DNA of 64,000 bases from Petropleomorpha daqingensis (GCF_013408985.1 NZ_JACBZT010000001.1:4667197-4731196); one strand, 5' to 3'. Numbered from the stretch's first letter, positions 37,293-47,144 are shown. Notes: a model not told the origin generated them from the letters alone. Program-made: numbers and translations.

Positions 37293-37400
37293 GGCGTCAG
37301 GCTGTCCGAGCGCGCTTGGCGCACCCTTGGGCCCGCCTTGCCGTCCCGCTGACCGGGGGAAACTCGCTGGAGTCACACCAATTCCGGCACGGTTCCTGTC

Positions 37401-37406
37401 TATAGT
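37401..37406 (+). promoter_or_regulatory. -10 element TATAGT, probable leaderless start
   Basis: TATAGT ends 6 nt before the GTG of the first BTAD regulator, placing the transcription start on or next to the start codon. No ribosome-binding site can fit, so the mRNA is probably leaderless. The -35 region (near 37378-37383) is weak. Confidence 0.55.
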
Positions 37407-37412
37407 CCCGGG

Positions 37413-40289
37413 GTGACCGCCCGCTCCTTCCGCGTCCTCGGGCCGGTGGAGGTCTGGAACGACGGCCGCCCCGTGCCTCGGCAGACCCCGCGCCACCGCG
37501 CCGTCCTGGCCGCCCTGCTCGTCGACGCCGGCACCACCGTGCCGCTCGACGTCCTCGTCGACCGCGTGTGGAACGGGCAGCCGCCCACCGCCGTGCTCGG
37601 CACCCTGCAGGCGGTCATCTCCAAGCTGCGCCGCGAGCTGGAGCCCGACGCCGTCGGCGGCCGGTGGGAGGTGCTGGTCACCCGCGACCCCGGCTACCGG
37701 CTGGAGGTCACCCCCGAGGACGTCGACGCCCTGTGCTTCACCTCGCTGCTGCGCGCCGCCCGCGGGCACGCCGAGCGCGGCGAGGTCGAGGCCGCCCGCA
37801 CGGCGGTCGGCGAGGCGCTGGAGCTCTGGCGCGGCCCGGCCTACGCCGACGTCGCCGAGACCTTCGCCGTCGAGGAGGCCGCCCGGCTCGAGCAGCTGCG
37901 GCTCGACGCCCGCGAGCTGGCCGCCGACCTCGACCTGCGGCTGGGCCGGCACGGCGAGCTGGTCGAGGACCTGCGCGCGCTGGTCCGGGCCGAGCCGCTG
38001 CGCGAGGGGCTGCGCCGCTCGCTGATGCTCGCCCTGTACCGCGCGGGGCGGCAGGCCGAGGCGCTGACCGTCTACGACGAGGGTCGCCGGCTGCTGGCCG
38101 AGGAGCTCGGGGTCGACCCGGGCCGCGACCTGCAGACCCTGCACGAGCGGATCCTGCGGCAGGACGCCGAGCTGGCCGGCCCCCCGGCCGAGGTGCGGCT
38201 GCCCGAGCCGCGGCCGGAGGTCGCGCCGGTGCGCGCCGCCGATCCGCTGCCGGCTCCGCTGACGACGTTCATCGGCCGCACCCGCGAGCTCGACACCCTC
38301 GCCGCGACCCTGGCCGACCGGCGCCTGGTGACCCTCGTCGGTCCCGGCGGGAGCGGCAAGACCCGGCTGGCCCTGGAGGCCGCCCGCCGCGCCGCCCCGG
38401 AGGGGTTCACGCCGGCCCTGGTCGAGCTGGCCGGGGTGGGCGACCCCGCGCTGGTCGACACCGAGATCGCCACCGCGCTCGGGGTGACCCTCGCCGCCGG
38501 CGACGCGCTCGGCCTGCTGGTACCCGCCCTGCAGGGCCGGCCGACGCTGCTCGTGCTCGACAACTGCGAGCACGTGGTCGACGCCGCCGCGGCGGTCACC
38601 GCGACCCTGCTGGCCCGCTGCCCGGAGTTGCGCGTGCTGGCCACCTCCCGCCAGCCGCTCGGGCTGCCCGGCGAGGCGGTGCTGCCCTGCGGCCCGATGC
38701 CGGCCGGCGACGTCAACAGCGACGCCGTCCGGCTGTTCCTCGACCGCGCCCGGCTCGCCGCGCCGCACCTGGCCGAGCCCACCGACGAGGAGCTGGCCCT
38801 CATCGCCGGGGTGTGCGCCGAGCTCGACGGGCTGCCGCTGGCCGTGGAGCTCGCCGCGGCCTGCCTGACCACCCTGCCGCTGCCCGAGGTGGCCGCCCGC
38901 GTCGACGACCGGTTCGGGCTGCTCGCCGGCGGCTGGCGCACCGCGCACCCCCACCAGCGCACGCTCGCCGCGACCGTGCAGTGGAGCGTCGACCTGCTCG
39001 ACCCGCGCCAGCTGGCGGTCTTCCGCGCGGTGTCGGTGTTCGCCGGCAGCTTCGCCGCCGACGGGGTCGAGGCGGTCGCCGGGCCCGACGGCGAGGGCGG
39101 CACGCTCGAGCTGCTGCGCGCGCTGGCCGGGCAGTCCCTCGTCGAGGTCGACCACCGCAGCGCCCGTTACCGCATGCTCGAGACCCTGCGGCAGTACGCC
39201 GACCAGCTCATGGACGACGACGAGCGCCGGGTGCTGCGCGACCGGCACGCCGCCTTCCTGGCCGATCTCGCCGAGCGGCTGGAAGGGAAGCTGCGCCGTC
39301 GCGACGGCGGCCCGGCGTGGCACCGGCTCGACGCCGAGCAGCCCAACCTGCGCGCGGCGATGGCGCACGCCCTGGCCACCGGGCAGGGTGTCACTGCGCT
39401 GCGGATCGCCGGCTCGCTCGGCTGGTACTGGTACCGCCGCGGCTACGTCGCCGAGGGCCGGCAGTGGCTGGCCGAGGCGCTGACCGCCGCGCCGGACGCG
39501 CCGGTGCCCGTGCGGGCGCAGGCGCTGCTGTCCGACGCGCTGCTGGCCTACCTCACCGGCGACGTCCCCTCGATCTGGGAGCGGACCAACGAGCTGATCA
39601 CGATCTCGCCCGGCGAGGACGAGGGCAACCTGGCGCTCGCGCTGGTGCTGCGCGGCTTCGTCCGGGCGCTGCTCGGGCACGTCGACAAGGAGAACGAGAC
39701 CGCCCAGGACGTCGCCCGCGGCATGGCCGTCGCCGAGCGCTGCGGCATCGACTGGGTGCGCTCGGAGATCGCGATGACCCTCGGCCAGTTCTCCCGCGCC
39801 GACGGCAACCCCGACGCCGCGCTGCAACACCTCGACCGCGCCGAGGAGCTGGCCCGCCAGTTCGGCCACACCTGGGCCGAGTGCTCGGCGCAGTGGGTGC
39901 GGGCCAAGGTGCACATCGAGCTCGGGCACGGCCCGGAGGCGCTCACGGCGATCGCCCGGACGACGCTGCTGGCGCACGACGACGGCGACCGGACGTCGAT
40001 GCTGGCCGGCCTGCTCACCGCCGCCGGCGCGGCCACCGCCGCAGGGCTCCCGCGGGTGGGCGCCGTCCTGCTCGGCGCGATCGAGACGCTGTCCCGGCTG
40101 GTCGGCTACGACCCGCTGCGGATGGACCCGGTCGACGGGCAGGGCTACGTGGCGAGCACGCAGGCGGCGCTGGACCCCCAGGAGTACGAGGCGGCGCGCG
40201 CCGAGGGGCGGGCGATGGACATGGACGCGGCGATCGCGCTGGTGCAGCGCCTCGCCGGCCGGCCGGAGCCGGCGGTCCCCGCGCGCTGA
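37413..40289 (+). CDS. AfsR-like BTAD/SARP regulator with NTPase and TPR region
   Basis: A 958-residue multidomain transcription factor. Residues 1-95 form an OmpR-type winged helix (FRVLGPVEVWNDGRPVP, then TLQAVISKLRRELEP). Residues 100-245 form the bacterial transcriptional activation domain (ELGVDPGRDLQTLHERILRQ). An AAA/NB-ARC-like ATPase follows, with P-loop LVGPGGSGKTRLAL near 310, Walker B-like LLVLDNCEHVVD and GLPLAVELAA, then TPR-like repeats from about 640 onward. Such proteins activate secondary-metabolite or stress genes. GTG start, apparently leaderless. It precedes a second BTAD-ATPase gene by 61 bp. Confidence 0.92.
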   Translation: MTARSFRVLGPVEVWNDGRPVPRQTPRHRAVLAALLVDAGTTVPLDVLVDRVWNGQPPTAVLGTLQAVISKLRRELEPDAVGGRWEVLVTRDPGYRLEVTPEDVDALCFTSLLRAARGHAERGEVEAARTAVGEALELWRGPAYADVAETFAVEEAARLEQLRLDARELAADLDLRLGRHGELVEDLRALVRAEPLREGLRRSLMLALYRAGRQAEALTVYDEGRRLLAEELGVDPGRDLQTLHERILRQDAELAGPPAEVRLPEPRPEVAPVRAADPLPAPLTTFIGRTRELDTLAATLADRRLVTLVGPGGSGKTRLALEAARRAAPEGFTPALVELAGVGDPALVDTEIATALGVTLAAGDALGLLVPALQGRPTLLVLDNCEHVVDAAAAVTATLLARCPELRVLATSRQPLGLPGEAVLPCGPMPAGDVNSDAVRLFLDRARLAAPHLAEPTDEELALIAGVCAELDGLPLAVELAAACLTTLPLPEVAARVDDRFGLLAGGWRTAHPHQRTLAATVQWSVDLLDPRQLAVFRAVSVFAGSFAADGVEAVAGPDGEGGTLELLRALAGQSLVEVDHRSARYRMLETLRQYADQLMDDDERRVLRDRHAAFLADLAERLEGKLRRRDGGPAWHRLDAEQPNLRAAMAHALATGQGVTALRIAGSLGWYWYRRGYVAEGRQWLAEALTAAPDAPVPVRAQALLSDALLAYLTGDVPSIWERTNELITISPGEDEGNLALALVLRGFVRALLGHVDKENETAQDVARGMAVAERCGIDWVRSEIAMTLGQFSRADGNPDAALQHLDRAEELARQFGHTWAECSAQWVRAKVHIELGHGPEALTAIARTTLLAHDDGDRTSMLAGLLTAAGAATAAGLPRVGAVLLGAIETLSRLVGYDPLRMDPVDGQGYVASTQAALDPQEYEAARAEGRAMDMDAAIALVQRLAGRPEPAVPAR

Positions 40290-40350
40290 CCCGGCCGCGC
40301 GGGGCGGGCCGGGAGTAGCGTGCCCGCACCCGCACCCTGGGGACGGCGAC

Positions 40351-43300
40351 GTGGCGATCGAGGTCCGGCTGCTCGGGCACTTCGAGGTGCGCCGCGACGG
40401 CGCGCCCGTGCCCGCGTTCCCACGGCGCGACGCCGCCGCGCTGGTCAAGGTCCTGGCGCTCGCCCCGGGCCACCGGCTGTCCTGCGAGCGGGTCGCCGAC
40501 GCCCTGTGGCCCGGTCTGCTGCTGGACGAGGCCCGGCCGCGGCTGCACAAGGCGGCGCACTTCGCCCGCCGCGGCCCCGGCGCGCCGGACGCGGTCGTGC
40601 TCCGGGACGACGCGGTCGCCCTCTTCCCCGGCGCCGGGATCGCGGTCGACGTCGAGCGGTTCGAGCACAGCGCCGCGGCCGCCCTCACCGACGGCGACCC
40701 CGCCGCGTGCGCCGCGGCGGCCGCGCTCTGCCCGGGCGACCTGCTGCCCGGCGAGGAGTTCGAGCAGTGGACGCAGGAGCCGCGGGACCGGGTGCGGCGG
40801 CACCGGCTGGCCGTCCTGCGCGCGGCCGGGCGGTGGGACGACGTCCTCGAGCTGGAACCGGCCGACGAGCAGGCCCACCTCGCCCTGCTGCGCGCCGCCG
40901 TCGCCGCCGGCGACCGCACCGGGGCGCTGCGCCGCTACGACCGCATGGCGCAGGTGCTGGCGGCCGAGCTCGGCGTCCAACCCGGCGAGGAGGCCCGCGC
41001 GCTCCGAGAGCGGGTGCTCGGCGCGCGGCAGGACCCGGCACCGCCGACGACCCGGCTGCTCGAGCGCGGCGAGGAGCTGCGCCGGCTGACCGACGTCGTC
41101 GACGGCACGCTGCGCTCCGGCCGGGGCGTCGTCGTCCTGGTCGGCGGGGAGGCCGGCAGCGGCAAGACCGCGCTGCTGGCCGCGCTGCTCGACCGCGTGC
41201 GCGACCGGATCGGTGTGCTGCGCGGCGGCTGCGACGACCTGCTCGCGCCGCGCTCGCTGGGGCCGTTCCGCGACGTCGCCCACGCCGCGCCGGGCGGCGC
41301 GCTCGCCGCCGCGCTGGCCGCGGGCGGATCGGCCGACACCGTCTTCCCCGCCCTGCTCGACCTGGTCGGCGAGCGGCCGACGCTGCTCGCGCTGGAGGAC
41401 GTGCACTGGGCCGACGACGCCACCGTCGACGCCGTCCGCTTCCTGGCCCGCCGGGTCGACGAGCTGCCGCTGGTCCTGCTGCTCAGCTGCCGCGAGGACG
41501 AGCTGGGCCGCACCCACCCGCTGCGCCGGGTGCTCGGGTCGGTGCCGGGGGCGGCGCTGCAGCGGGTGCCGGTGCGGCCCCTGTCGGTGCGCGCGGTCGC
41601 GGCGCTGTCCGACGGCCGGGCGGACCCCGAGCGGCTGCACCGGGTCACCCGCGGCAACGCCTTCTACGTCACCGAGGTGCTGGCCGCCGGCGGCAGCGGG
41701 GTGCCGGCGACGGTGCGCGACGCCGTCCTGGCCCGGCTGGCCGCGCTGTCCGCCGACGCCCAGGACCTCGTCGCCCGGCTGGCCGTCGTCCCCTCCCGGG
41801 TGTCGCGCACGCTCGCCGAGCAGCTGGCCGCGGGGCGGCTCGACCCGATGGTGGAGGCCGAACGCGCCGGTGTGCTCGGCGGGGACGCCGGCGCGGTGTG
41901 GTTCCGGCACGAGATCGCGCGGGCGGCGGTGCTGTCCACCCTCACGCCCGCCGAGCTGGTGGCCGCCCACCGCACCGTGCTCGACGCGCTGCTCGCCGAG
42001 CCCTCCCCCGACCCGGCCCGGGTCGTGCACCACGCCTCGGCCGGGCGCCGCGCCGACGTGCTGCTGGAGTACGGGCCGCTCGCGGCCGGCGACGCCGTCC
42101 GGGCCGGGGCGTACCGGCAGGCCGCCGAGACGCTGCGGCTGACCATCCCCGTCTCCGGCGGGCGTCCCCCGGCTCTGCAGGCCCGGCTGCTCGCCGACCA
42201 CGCCGCGTCGCTGTACTACCTGAACCGGTTCGAGGAGGCGTTCGGCAGCGCCGGCCGTGCCGTCGGGCTCGCCGAGGGCGCCGGCGACGACAGCCTGCTC
42301 GCCGACGCGCTGATCGTCCTGTCCAAAGCGGCGTTCTGGGCCCGGGGACCGCTGCGGGCCCGGGACGCCGCCACGCGGGCGGTGGGGCTGCTCGCCGAGT
42401 CCGGCGACGACGTGCGCCGGGCGTCCGCGCTGGCCTGCCTGGCCCGCTCGCACAGCAACCTGGGCACGCTGGGGATCGTCGCCGAGCCGGGCGCGGTCTG
42501 CCTCGGCTACGCCGAGCAGGCACTGGAGCTGGCCGAGAAGGCCGGCAGCGACGAGATCCGGTGCCAGGCGCTGTTCTACGTGGGCAGCGGCCGGCTCGCG
42601 GACGGCGACGAGCGCGGTGCGGCCGACCTGGAGGAGTCCATCGCGGTGGCCTCCGGCGATCCGCACCTCGAGCTGCGGCTGCGCGCCTGCGTGAACGCGG
42701 CGGGCAGCGCCTACCGGTTCGGCCGGTTCTCCGACGCCGACCGCTACGTCGACCTGGGGCTCCGGCTGGCCGAGCAGTGCGAGTTCTTCGCCGGTGAGTA
42801 CAAGCTGAAGCTGACCCGCGCCGCGCTCCGGGCCAGCGAGGGCCGGTGGGACGACGCCGTCGGTGAGCTGCGCGCCCTGCTCGCCGCACCGGGCGACCCG
42901 GCCGCGATGGGCCTGCAGGCGCGCAGCCTGCTCGCCCGGCTGCTCGCCCGCCGCGGCGCGCACGCGGAGGCGGCCGTCGTGCTCGCGCCGGCGCTGGAGA
43001 CGCCGGAGGCCCGCGCGGAGATCTTCGTGGCCGGGCCGGTGGCCGCGGCCGCGGTGGAGCTGGCCTGGCTCAGCGGGGACGACGACGCCGCGCCCGGCCT
43101 GGCCGAGGCGGCCCTGCGCCGGGCGGCGGAGGTCGGGCACCGGGGCAGCCGGTCGGAGCTGCTGCGCTACCTCCAGCGCGCCGGCCACGACGTAGCCGCC
43201 CCGGCCGACGCGCTCGGGCCGTGGGCGCCGGCCCTGGCCGGCCGGCCGCTGGAGTCGGCGGCGGCGTGGACGGCGCTCGGCGAGCGGTACGAGGCGGCGG

Positions 43301-43389
43301 TGGAGCGGGCGCTCTCCGGCGCCGAGCGCGACCGCGGTCGAACGGCTCTGGCGGAAATGGGGGCGATCGGGACCCTCTCCCGCCTCTAG
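40351..43389 (+). CDS. BTAD regulator with AAA ATPase and TPR domains
   Basis: A 1,012-residue regulator. N-terminal BTAD module (about 1-230: VRLLGHFEVRRDGAPVPAFP, LHKAAHFARR, ELGVQPGEEARALRERV), ATPase domain with VGGEAGSGKTALL near 265 and LLALEDVHWADDATVDAVRF, then TPR-like helices to the end. The LHKAAHFARR-VDVERFEHSA layout closely matches the fusion protein at 58342, so the two modules are paralogues distinct from the regulator just upstream. TAG stop 12 bp before the MMPL gene, implying regulator and exporter are linked. Confidence 0.9.
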   Translation: MAIEVRLLGHFEVRRDGAPVPAFPRRDAAALVKVLALAPGHRLSCERVADALWPGLLLDEARPRLHKAAHFARRGPGAPDAVVLRDDAVALFPGAGIAVDVERFEHSAAAALTDGDPAACAAAAALCPGDLLPGEEFEQWTQEPRDRVRRHRLAVLRAAGRWDDVLELEPADEQAHLALLRAAVAAGDRTGALRRYDRMAQVLAAELGVQPGEEARALRERVLGARQDPAPPTTRLLERGEELRRLTDVVDGTLRSGRGVVVLVGGEAGSGKTALLAALLDRVRDRIGVLRGGCDDLLAPRSLGPFRDVAHAAPGGALAAALAAGGSADTVFPALLDLVGERPTLLALEDVHWADDATVDAVRFLARRVDELPLVLLLSCREDELGRTHPLRRVLGSVPGAALQRVPVRPLSVRAVAALSDGRADPERLHRVTRGNAFYVTEVLAAGGSGVPATVRDAVLARLAALSADAQDLVARLAVVPSRVSRTLAEQLAAGRLDPMVEAERAGVLGGDAGAVWFRHEIARAAVLSTLTPAELVAAHRTVLDALLAEPSPDPARVVHHASAGRRADVLLEYGPLAAGDAVRAGAYRQAAETLRLTIPVSGGRPPALQARLLADHAASLYYLNRFEEAFGSAGRAVGLAEGAGDDSLLADALIVLSKAAFWARGPLRARDAATRAVGLLAESGDDVRRASALACLARSHSNLGTLGIVAEPGAVCLGYAEQALELAEKAGSDEIRCQALFYVGSGRLADGDERGAADLEESIAVASGDPHLELRLRACVNAAGSAYRFGRFSDADRYVDLGLRLAEQCEFFAGEYKLKLTRAALRASEGRWDDAVGELRALLAAPGDPAAMGLQARSLLARLLARRGAHAEAAVVLAPALETPEARAEIFVAGPVAAAAVELAWLSGDDDAAPGLAEAALRRAAEVGHRGSRSELLRYLQRAGHDVAAPADALGPWAPALAGRPLESAAAWTALGERYEAAVERALSGAERDRGRTALAEMGAIGTLSRL

Positions 43390-43400
43390 GGTTCTGCGCC

Positions 43401-45632
43401 ATGGACCGCGTCGCCGAGTCCGAGCCCGCCACCGGTGCGCCCCCTCCCCCGGCCCGGCGCGGCCTGACCCGGGGTGCCCTGGGCATCGCCGTCGTCGGCC
43501 TGCTGGTCTTCCTGGTCGGTGCCCTCGGCGGCTCCTACCAGGGCCGGCTCGGCGAGGTGCAGAAGAACGACAACGCCGCCTACCTGCCGGCCACCGCGGA
43601 GTCGACCGAGGTCGGCGACGAGGCGCGGCGGTTCAGCGACGTGGAGACGGTGCCGGGCTTCGTCGTCTACCACCGCGACGGCGGCCTGACCGACGCCGAC
43701 GAGGCGGCGATCAGCGCCGACCTGGCCGACTTCAAGGGCATCGACGGGGTCGCCGCCGACCAGGTGGCCGGACCGCAGTTCTCCACCGACGGGCAGACGG
43801 CGAGCACCGCCGTCCCGCTGATCGGGCGCACGGGGTCGACGACGGTGAACGGCGAGCGGCTGGTGGCGGTGGAGCAGGAGGTGCTCAAGGCCGCCCGGGC
43901 GGGCGCGCCGGACGGGCTGGCCGTGCACAGCGCGGGCGTCGGCGGCCTGCTGGTCGCGTTCATCGACGCGTTCGGCGGCCTGGACAGCACGCTGCTGCTG
44001 GTCGCCGGCATCGTCGTCGTGGTCATCCTGCTGGTCGTCTACCGCAGCCCGGTGCTGTGGTTCTTCCCGCTGTTCAGCGCGGTGCTGGCCCTGGGCGCGG
44101 CGTCGCTGGCCATCTACTTCCTGGCCAAGAACGACGTGCTCACCCTCAACGGGCAGAGCCAGGGCATCCTGTTCGTCCTGGTCATCGGGGCCGGTACCGA
44201 CTACGCGCTGCTGCTGATCAGCCGCTACCGCGAGGAGCTGCACACCCACGAGAGCCGGGTCGCGGCGATGACGCAGGCCTGGCGCGGTGCCGCACCGGCG
44301 ATCGGGGCGTCGGCCGCGACGGTGATCCTCGGCCTGCTGTGCCTGGGCTTCGGCGAGCTGAACTCCGACCGCAGCCTCGGCCCGGTCTGCGCGATCGGCA
44401 TCGCCTGCACCGTCGTCGTGATGCTGACCTTCCTGCCCGCCTTCCTGGCGCTGTTCGGCCGGTGGGTGTTCTGGCCGCGGACGCCGCACGTCGACTCCGC
44501 CTCCGACATCGCCACCCACGGCGTCTGGTGGCGCTTCGCCCAGGGACTCGGCCGGCGCGCACGGCCGGCGTGGATCGGCGCGACGGTGGTGCTGCTGGCC
44601 TTCCTGGCCTTCCTGCCGACGCTGTCGTCGAGCGGGCTGGCGATCACCGACAGCTTCACCGACGAGCCGGACGCCGTCGTCGGGCAGCGGCTCTACGACG
44701 CGTCGTTCCCGCAGGGCGCCGGCGCCCCGGCGGTGATCGCGACCGACGCCGACGCCGTCGACGACGTGATCACCGCGGTCTCGAGGGTGAAGGGCGTGTC
44801 CACCGACCCCGGGTCGGTGTGCGTCGCCCCGGACTTCGCCAAGTTGGCGCAGTTGGCGGCCGGCGGCGGCTTCCCGGCCGGGACGCCGGCGCCGAACGGC
44901 TGCCTGCCCGAGCAGGTGCAGGTGCAGCCGCACGACGGGCGGATCCTGGTCGACGCGCTGCTGGTCGACCGGTTCGACACCGCCGCGGCGCAGCAGGCCG
45001 TGCAGCGGATCCGCGACGCGGTGCACGCGATCCCCGGCGCGAACGCGCGGGTCGGCGGCCAGGCCGCGGTGCAGTACGACACGCTGCAGGCCTCCCGCCA
45101 CGACCGGAACCTGATCATCCCGATCGTGCTCGCGGTGATCCTCGTCGTCCTCGCGGTGCTGCTGCGGGCGCTGGTCGCGCCGGTGCTGCTGATCCTCACC
45201 GTGCTGCTGTCGTTCGGCGCCACGCTCGGGGTCAGCGCGCTGGTGTTCGACCACCTGTTCCACTTCGCCGGCGCCGATCCGGGGTTCCCGCTGTTCGCGT
45301 TCGTGTTCCTGGTCGCGCTGGGCATCGACTACAACATCTTCCTGATGACCCGGGTGCGGGAGGAGACCGTGCGGCACGGCACCCGCGCGGGCATCCTGCG
45401 CGGGCTGGCGGTCACCGGCGGGGTCATCACGTCGGCCGGCATCGTGCTGGCCGCGACGTTCGCCGTCCTCACCGTGCTGCCGCTGGTGTTCGCCGCCCAG
45501 ATCGGGTTCACGGTCGCCTTCGGCGTGCTGCTGGACACCTTCCTGGTGCGCTCGGTGCTGGTGCCGGCGCTGTGCACGGACGTCGGCCGGCGGATCTGGC
45601 TGCCCTCGCGGCTGGCGCGCGCAGCCCCCTGA
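43401..45632 (+). CDS. MMPL/RND-family transporter
   Basis: A 743-residue RND-type membrane transporter with twelve helices in two halves. TM1 is near residue 22-45, followed by an extracellular domain (about 50-195), TM2-6 with the proton-relay region VIGAGTDYALLLISRYREEL, a second TM set beginning near 400, a second extracellular domain, and FVFLVALGIDYNIFLMTRVREE. These paired GxxxDY motifs are the MmpL proton-relay signature. Substrates of actinobacterial MmpL include lipids and drugs; none can be assigned. ATG 43401 follows the BTAD regulator closely, and it overlaps no other gene. Confidence 0.95.
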   Translation: MDRVAESEPATGAPPPPARRGLTRGALGIAVVGLLVFLVGALGGSYQGRLGEVQKNDNAAYLPATAESTEVGDEARRFSDVETVPGFVVYHRDGGLTDADEAAISADLADFKGIDGVAADQVAGPQFSTDGQTASTAVPLIGRTGSTTVNGERLVAVEQEVLKAARAGAPDGLAVHSAGVGGLLVAFIDAFGGLDSTLLLVAGIVVVVILLVVYRSPVLWFFPLFSAVLALGAASLAIYFLAKNDVLTLNGQSQGILFVLVIGAGTDYALLLISRYREELHTHESRVAAMTQAWRGAAPAIGASAATVILGLLCLGFGELNSDRSLGPVCAIGIACTVVVMLTFLPAFLALFGRWVFWPRTPHVDSASDIATHGVWWRFAQGLGRRARPAWIGATVVLLAFLAFLPTLSSSGLAITDSFTDEPDAVVGQRLYDASFPQGAGAPAVIATDADAVDDVITAVSRVKGVSTDPGSVCVAPDFAKLAQLAAGGGFPAGTPAPNGCLPEQVQVQPHDGRILVDALLVDRFDTAAAQQAVQRIRDAVHAIPGANARVGGQAAVQYDTLQASRHDRNLIIPIVLAVILVVLAVLLRALVAPVLLILTVLLSFGATLGVSALVFDHLFHFAGADPGFPLFAFVFLVALGIDYNIFLMTRVREETVRHGTRAGILRGLAVTGGVITSAGIVLAATFAVLTVLPLVFAAQIGFTVAFGVLLDTFLVRSVLVPALCTDVGRRIWLPSRLARAAP

Positions 45633-45640
45633 CCGCCACG

Positions 45641-46783
45641 ATGCTGCCCGTGGACGCAGACGTGCTGGTCGTGGGCGCAGGTCCGGCCGGGCTGGCGGTC
45701 GCCGCCTGCCTGCGCCGCCGAGGGATCGAGCCGCTGGTGGTCGACCGCGGGGGCGCGGTCGGCGACTCCTGGCGGGCCCGGTACGACCGGCTGCACCTGC
45801 ACACGCCGCGCGTGCAGTCGGCGCTGCCGGGGCTGCGCATCCCGCGGCGCTTCGGCCGCTGGGTCGCCAAGGACGACATGGCCGCCTACCTCCGGCTCTA
45901 CGCCGAGCACCACGGCATCCGGCCGCGGTTCGGCGTCGAGGTCACCCGGCTGGAGCGGGACGGCGACGGGTGGAAGGCCGAGACCGGCGGCGAGCCGCTG
46001 TCGGCCCGCCAGGTGGTGCTGGCCAGCGGCTACAACCGCGAGCCGGTGCTGCCGGACTGGCCGGGGCAGGACACCTTCCGCGGCGAGCTGCTGCACGCGT
46101 CGGCCTACGCCGGCCCGGAGCGCTTCCGCGGCCGCGACGTGCTCGTGGTGGGGGCCGGCAACACCGGTGCCGAGATCGCCGCGGACCTCGCCGAGAGCGG
46201 TGCGGGCCGGGTGCGCATCGCCGTCCGGACGCCGCCCAACATCGTGCCGCGCCAGCTCGGGCCGGTTCCGATCACGCTGCTGGCCATGACCCAGGACTCC
46301 GCGCCGGCCTGGCTGGTCGACCCGATCAACCGGTTCCTCCAGCGGGTCTTCGTCGGGGACCTCACCCGGCACGGGCTGCCGGCCGCGCGGGCCGGTGTCG
46401 TCGCGCAGGCGCGGGCGACCGGGGTGACGCCGACCATCGACGTCGGGCTGATCAAGGAGCTGCGCGCCGGCCGGGTGACCCCGGTCGCCGCGGTCGAGGC
46501 GCTGGACGGCGACGACGTCGTCCTCGCCGACGGCACCCGGCTCACCCCCGACGCGGTGATCGCCGCGACCGGCTACTCGACGGCGCTGGAGCCGGTGGTC
46601 GGCCACCTCGGCGTCCTCGGTCCCCGCGGCGCGCCGCTGGTCCACGGCGGGCACAGCGCGCCGTCCGCGCCCGGGCTGCGGTTCGTCGGCATCGCCAACC
46701 CGCTCAAGGGGCTGCTGTTCCAGATCTCGCTGGACGCCCGGGCCGCCGCCCGCGCGATCGCCGGGGAGCTGGGGCGCTCCTGA
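45641..46783 (+). CDS. Flavin-containing monooxygenase / NAD(P)-binding oxidoreductase
   Basis: A 380-residue two-dinucleotide-domain flavoprotein. FAD motif VLVVGAGPAGLAVAACL near the N-terminus, followed by GDSWRARYDRLHLHTPR, which is typical of YUCCA/CzcO-like FMOs. NADPH motif VLVVGAGNTGAEIA is near 165, and DAVIAATGYSTALEP near 305. Relatives oxidise indole-pyruvate, amines or act in metal resistance. ATG 45641 starts 9 bp after the MMPL stop, so co-transcription with the exporter is likely. No clear ribosome site. Confidence 0.9.
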   Translation: MLPVDADVLVVGAGPAGLAVAACLRRRGIEPLVVDRGGAVGDSWRARYDRLHLHTPRVQSALPGLRIPRRFGRWVAKDDMAAYLRLYAEHHGIRPRFGVEVTRLERDGDGWKAETGGEPLSARQVVLASGYNREPVLPDWPGQDTFRGELLHASAYAGPERFRGRDVLVVGAGNTGAEIAADLAESGAGRVRIAVRTPPNIVPRQLGPVPITLLAMTQDSAPAWLVDPINRFLQRVFVGDLTRHGLPAARAGVVAQARATGVTPTIDVGLIKELRAGRVTPVAAVEALDGDDVVLADGTRLTPDAVIAATGYSTALEPVVGHLGVLGPRGAPLVHGGHSAPSAPGLRFVGIANPLKGLLFQISLDARAAARAIAGELGRS

Positions 46784-46806
46784 GGTCCAGGGCCCTAGGT
46801 CTCTGT

Positions 46807-46833
46807 CCGGAACCGGACGGTTCCGGGACGGTT
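46807..46833 (+). promoter_or_regulatory. Palindrome and ECF-like promoter before the small STAS-like gene
   Basis: CCGGAACC (46807-46814) and GGTTCCGG (46819-46826) are perfect inverted arms around GGAC. The first arm includes GGAAC and is followed 17 bp later by GTT (46831-46833), the spacing of an ECF sigma promoter. The GTT lies only 7 bp before the ATG, so any transcript would be almost leaderless. Confidence 0.45.
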
Positions 46834-46840
46834 ATGCGGT

Positions 46841-47137
46841 ATGAGCCGAGAAGCGGCGCAGCAGCCGACCGTCGTCCGCGATGCCGATCAGCAGCCGCTC
46901 CCGCCCCTCCTCGTCGTCCGTCCCGACGCGCTGACCGGGACGCTGGACGTCCGCGGCCGGCTGGACCGGGTGGGCGCCGATCTCGTGGCCGGCAGCGCCG
47001 AGGCGCTGTGCCGTCAGGGCCACCGGCACCTGCACCTGCGGCTCGAGCCGCCGACGGCCGACCCCGACGAGATGGCGCTGCTCGCTGCTCTGGTCGAGCG
47101 GTTCGCCGCCTGCGGCGTCCGGATCGTCGTCGACTGA
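46841..47137 (+). CDS. Small STAS-like protein
   Basis: A 98-residue protein. The region LTGTLDVRGRLDRVGADLVAG, then RHLHLRLEPPTADPDEMALL and CGVRIVVD, has the beta-alpha alternation of STAS/anti-anti-sigma domains and the hydrophobic strand pattern of MlaB or SpoIIAA-like proteins. The DSxGL phosphorylation loop is not obvious, so a regulatory phospho-switch is not supported. No RsbW-like kinase is nearby. ATG 46841 is preceded by the palindrome/ECF-like element. It is convergent with the membrane protein gene. Confidence 0.6.
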   Translation: MSREAAQQPTVVRDADQQPLPPLLVVRPDALTGTLDVRGRLDRVGADLVAGSAEALCRQGHRHLHLRLEPPTADPDEMALLAALVERFAACGVRIVVD

Positions 47138-47144
47138 TCGGCGC

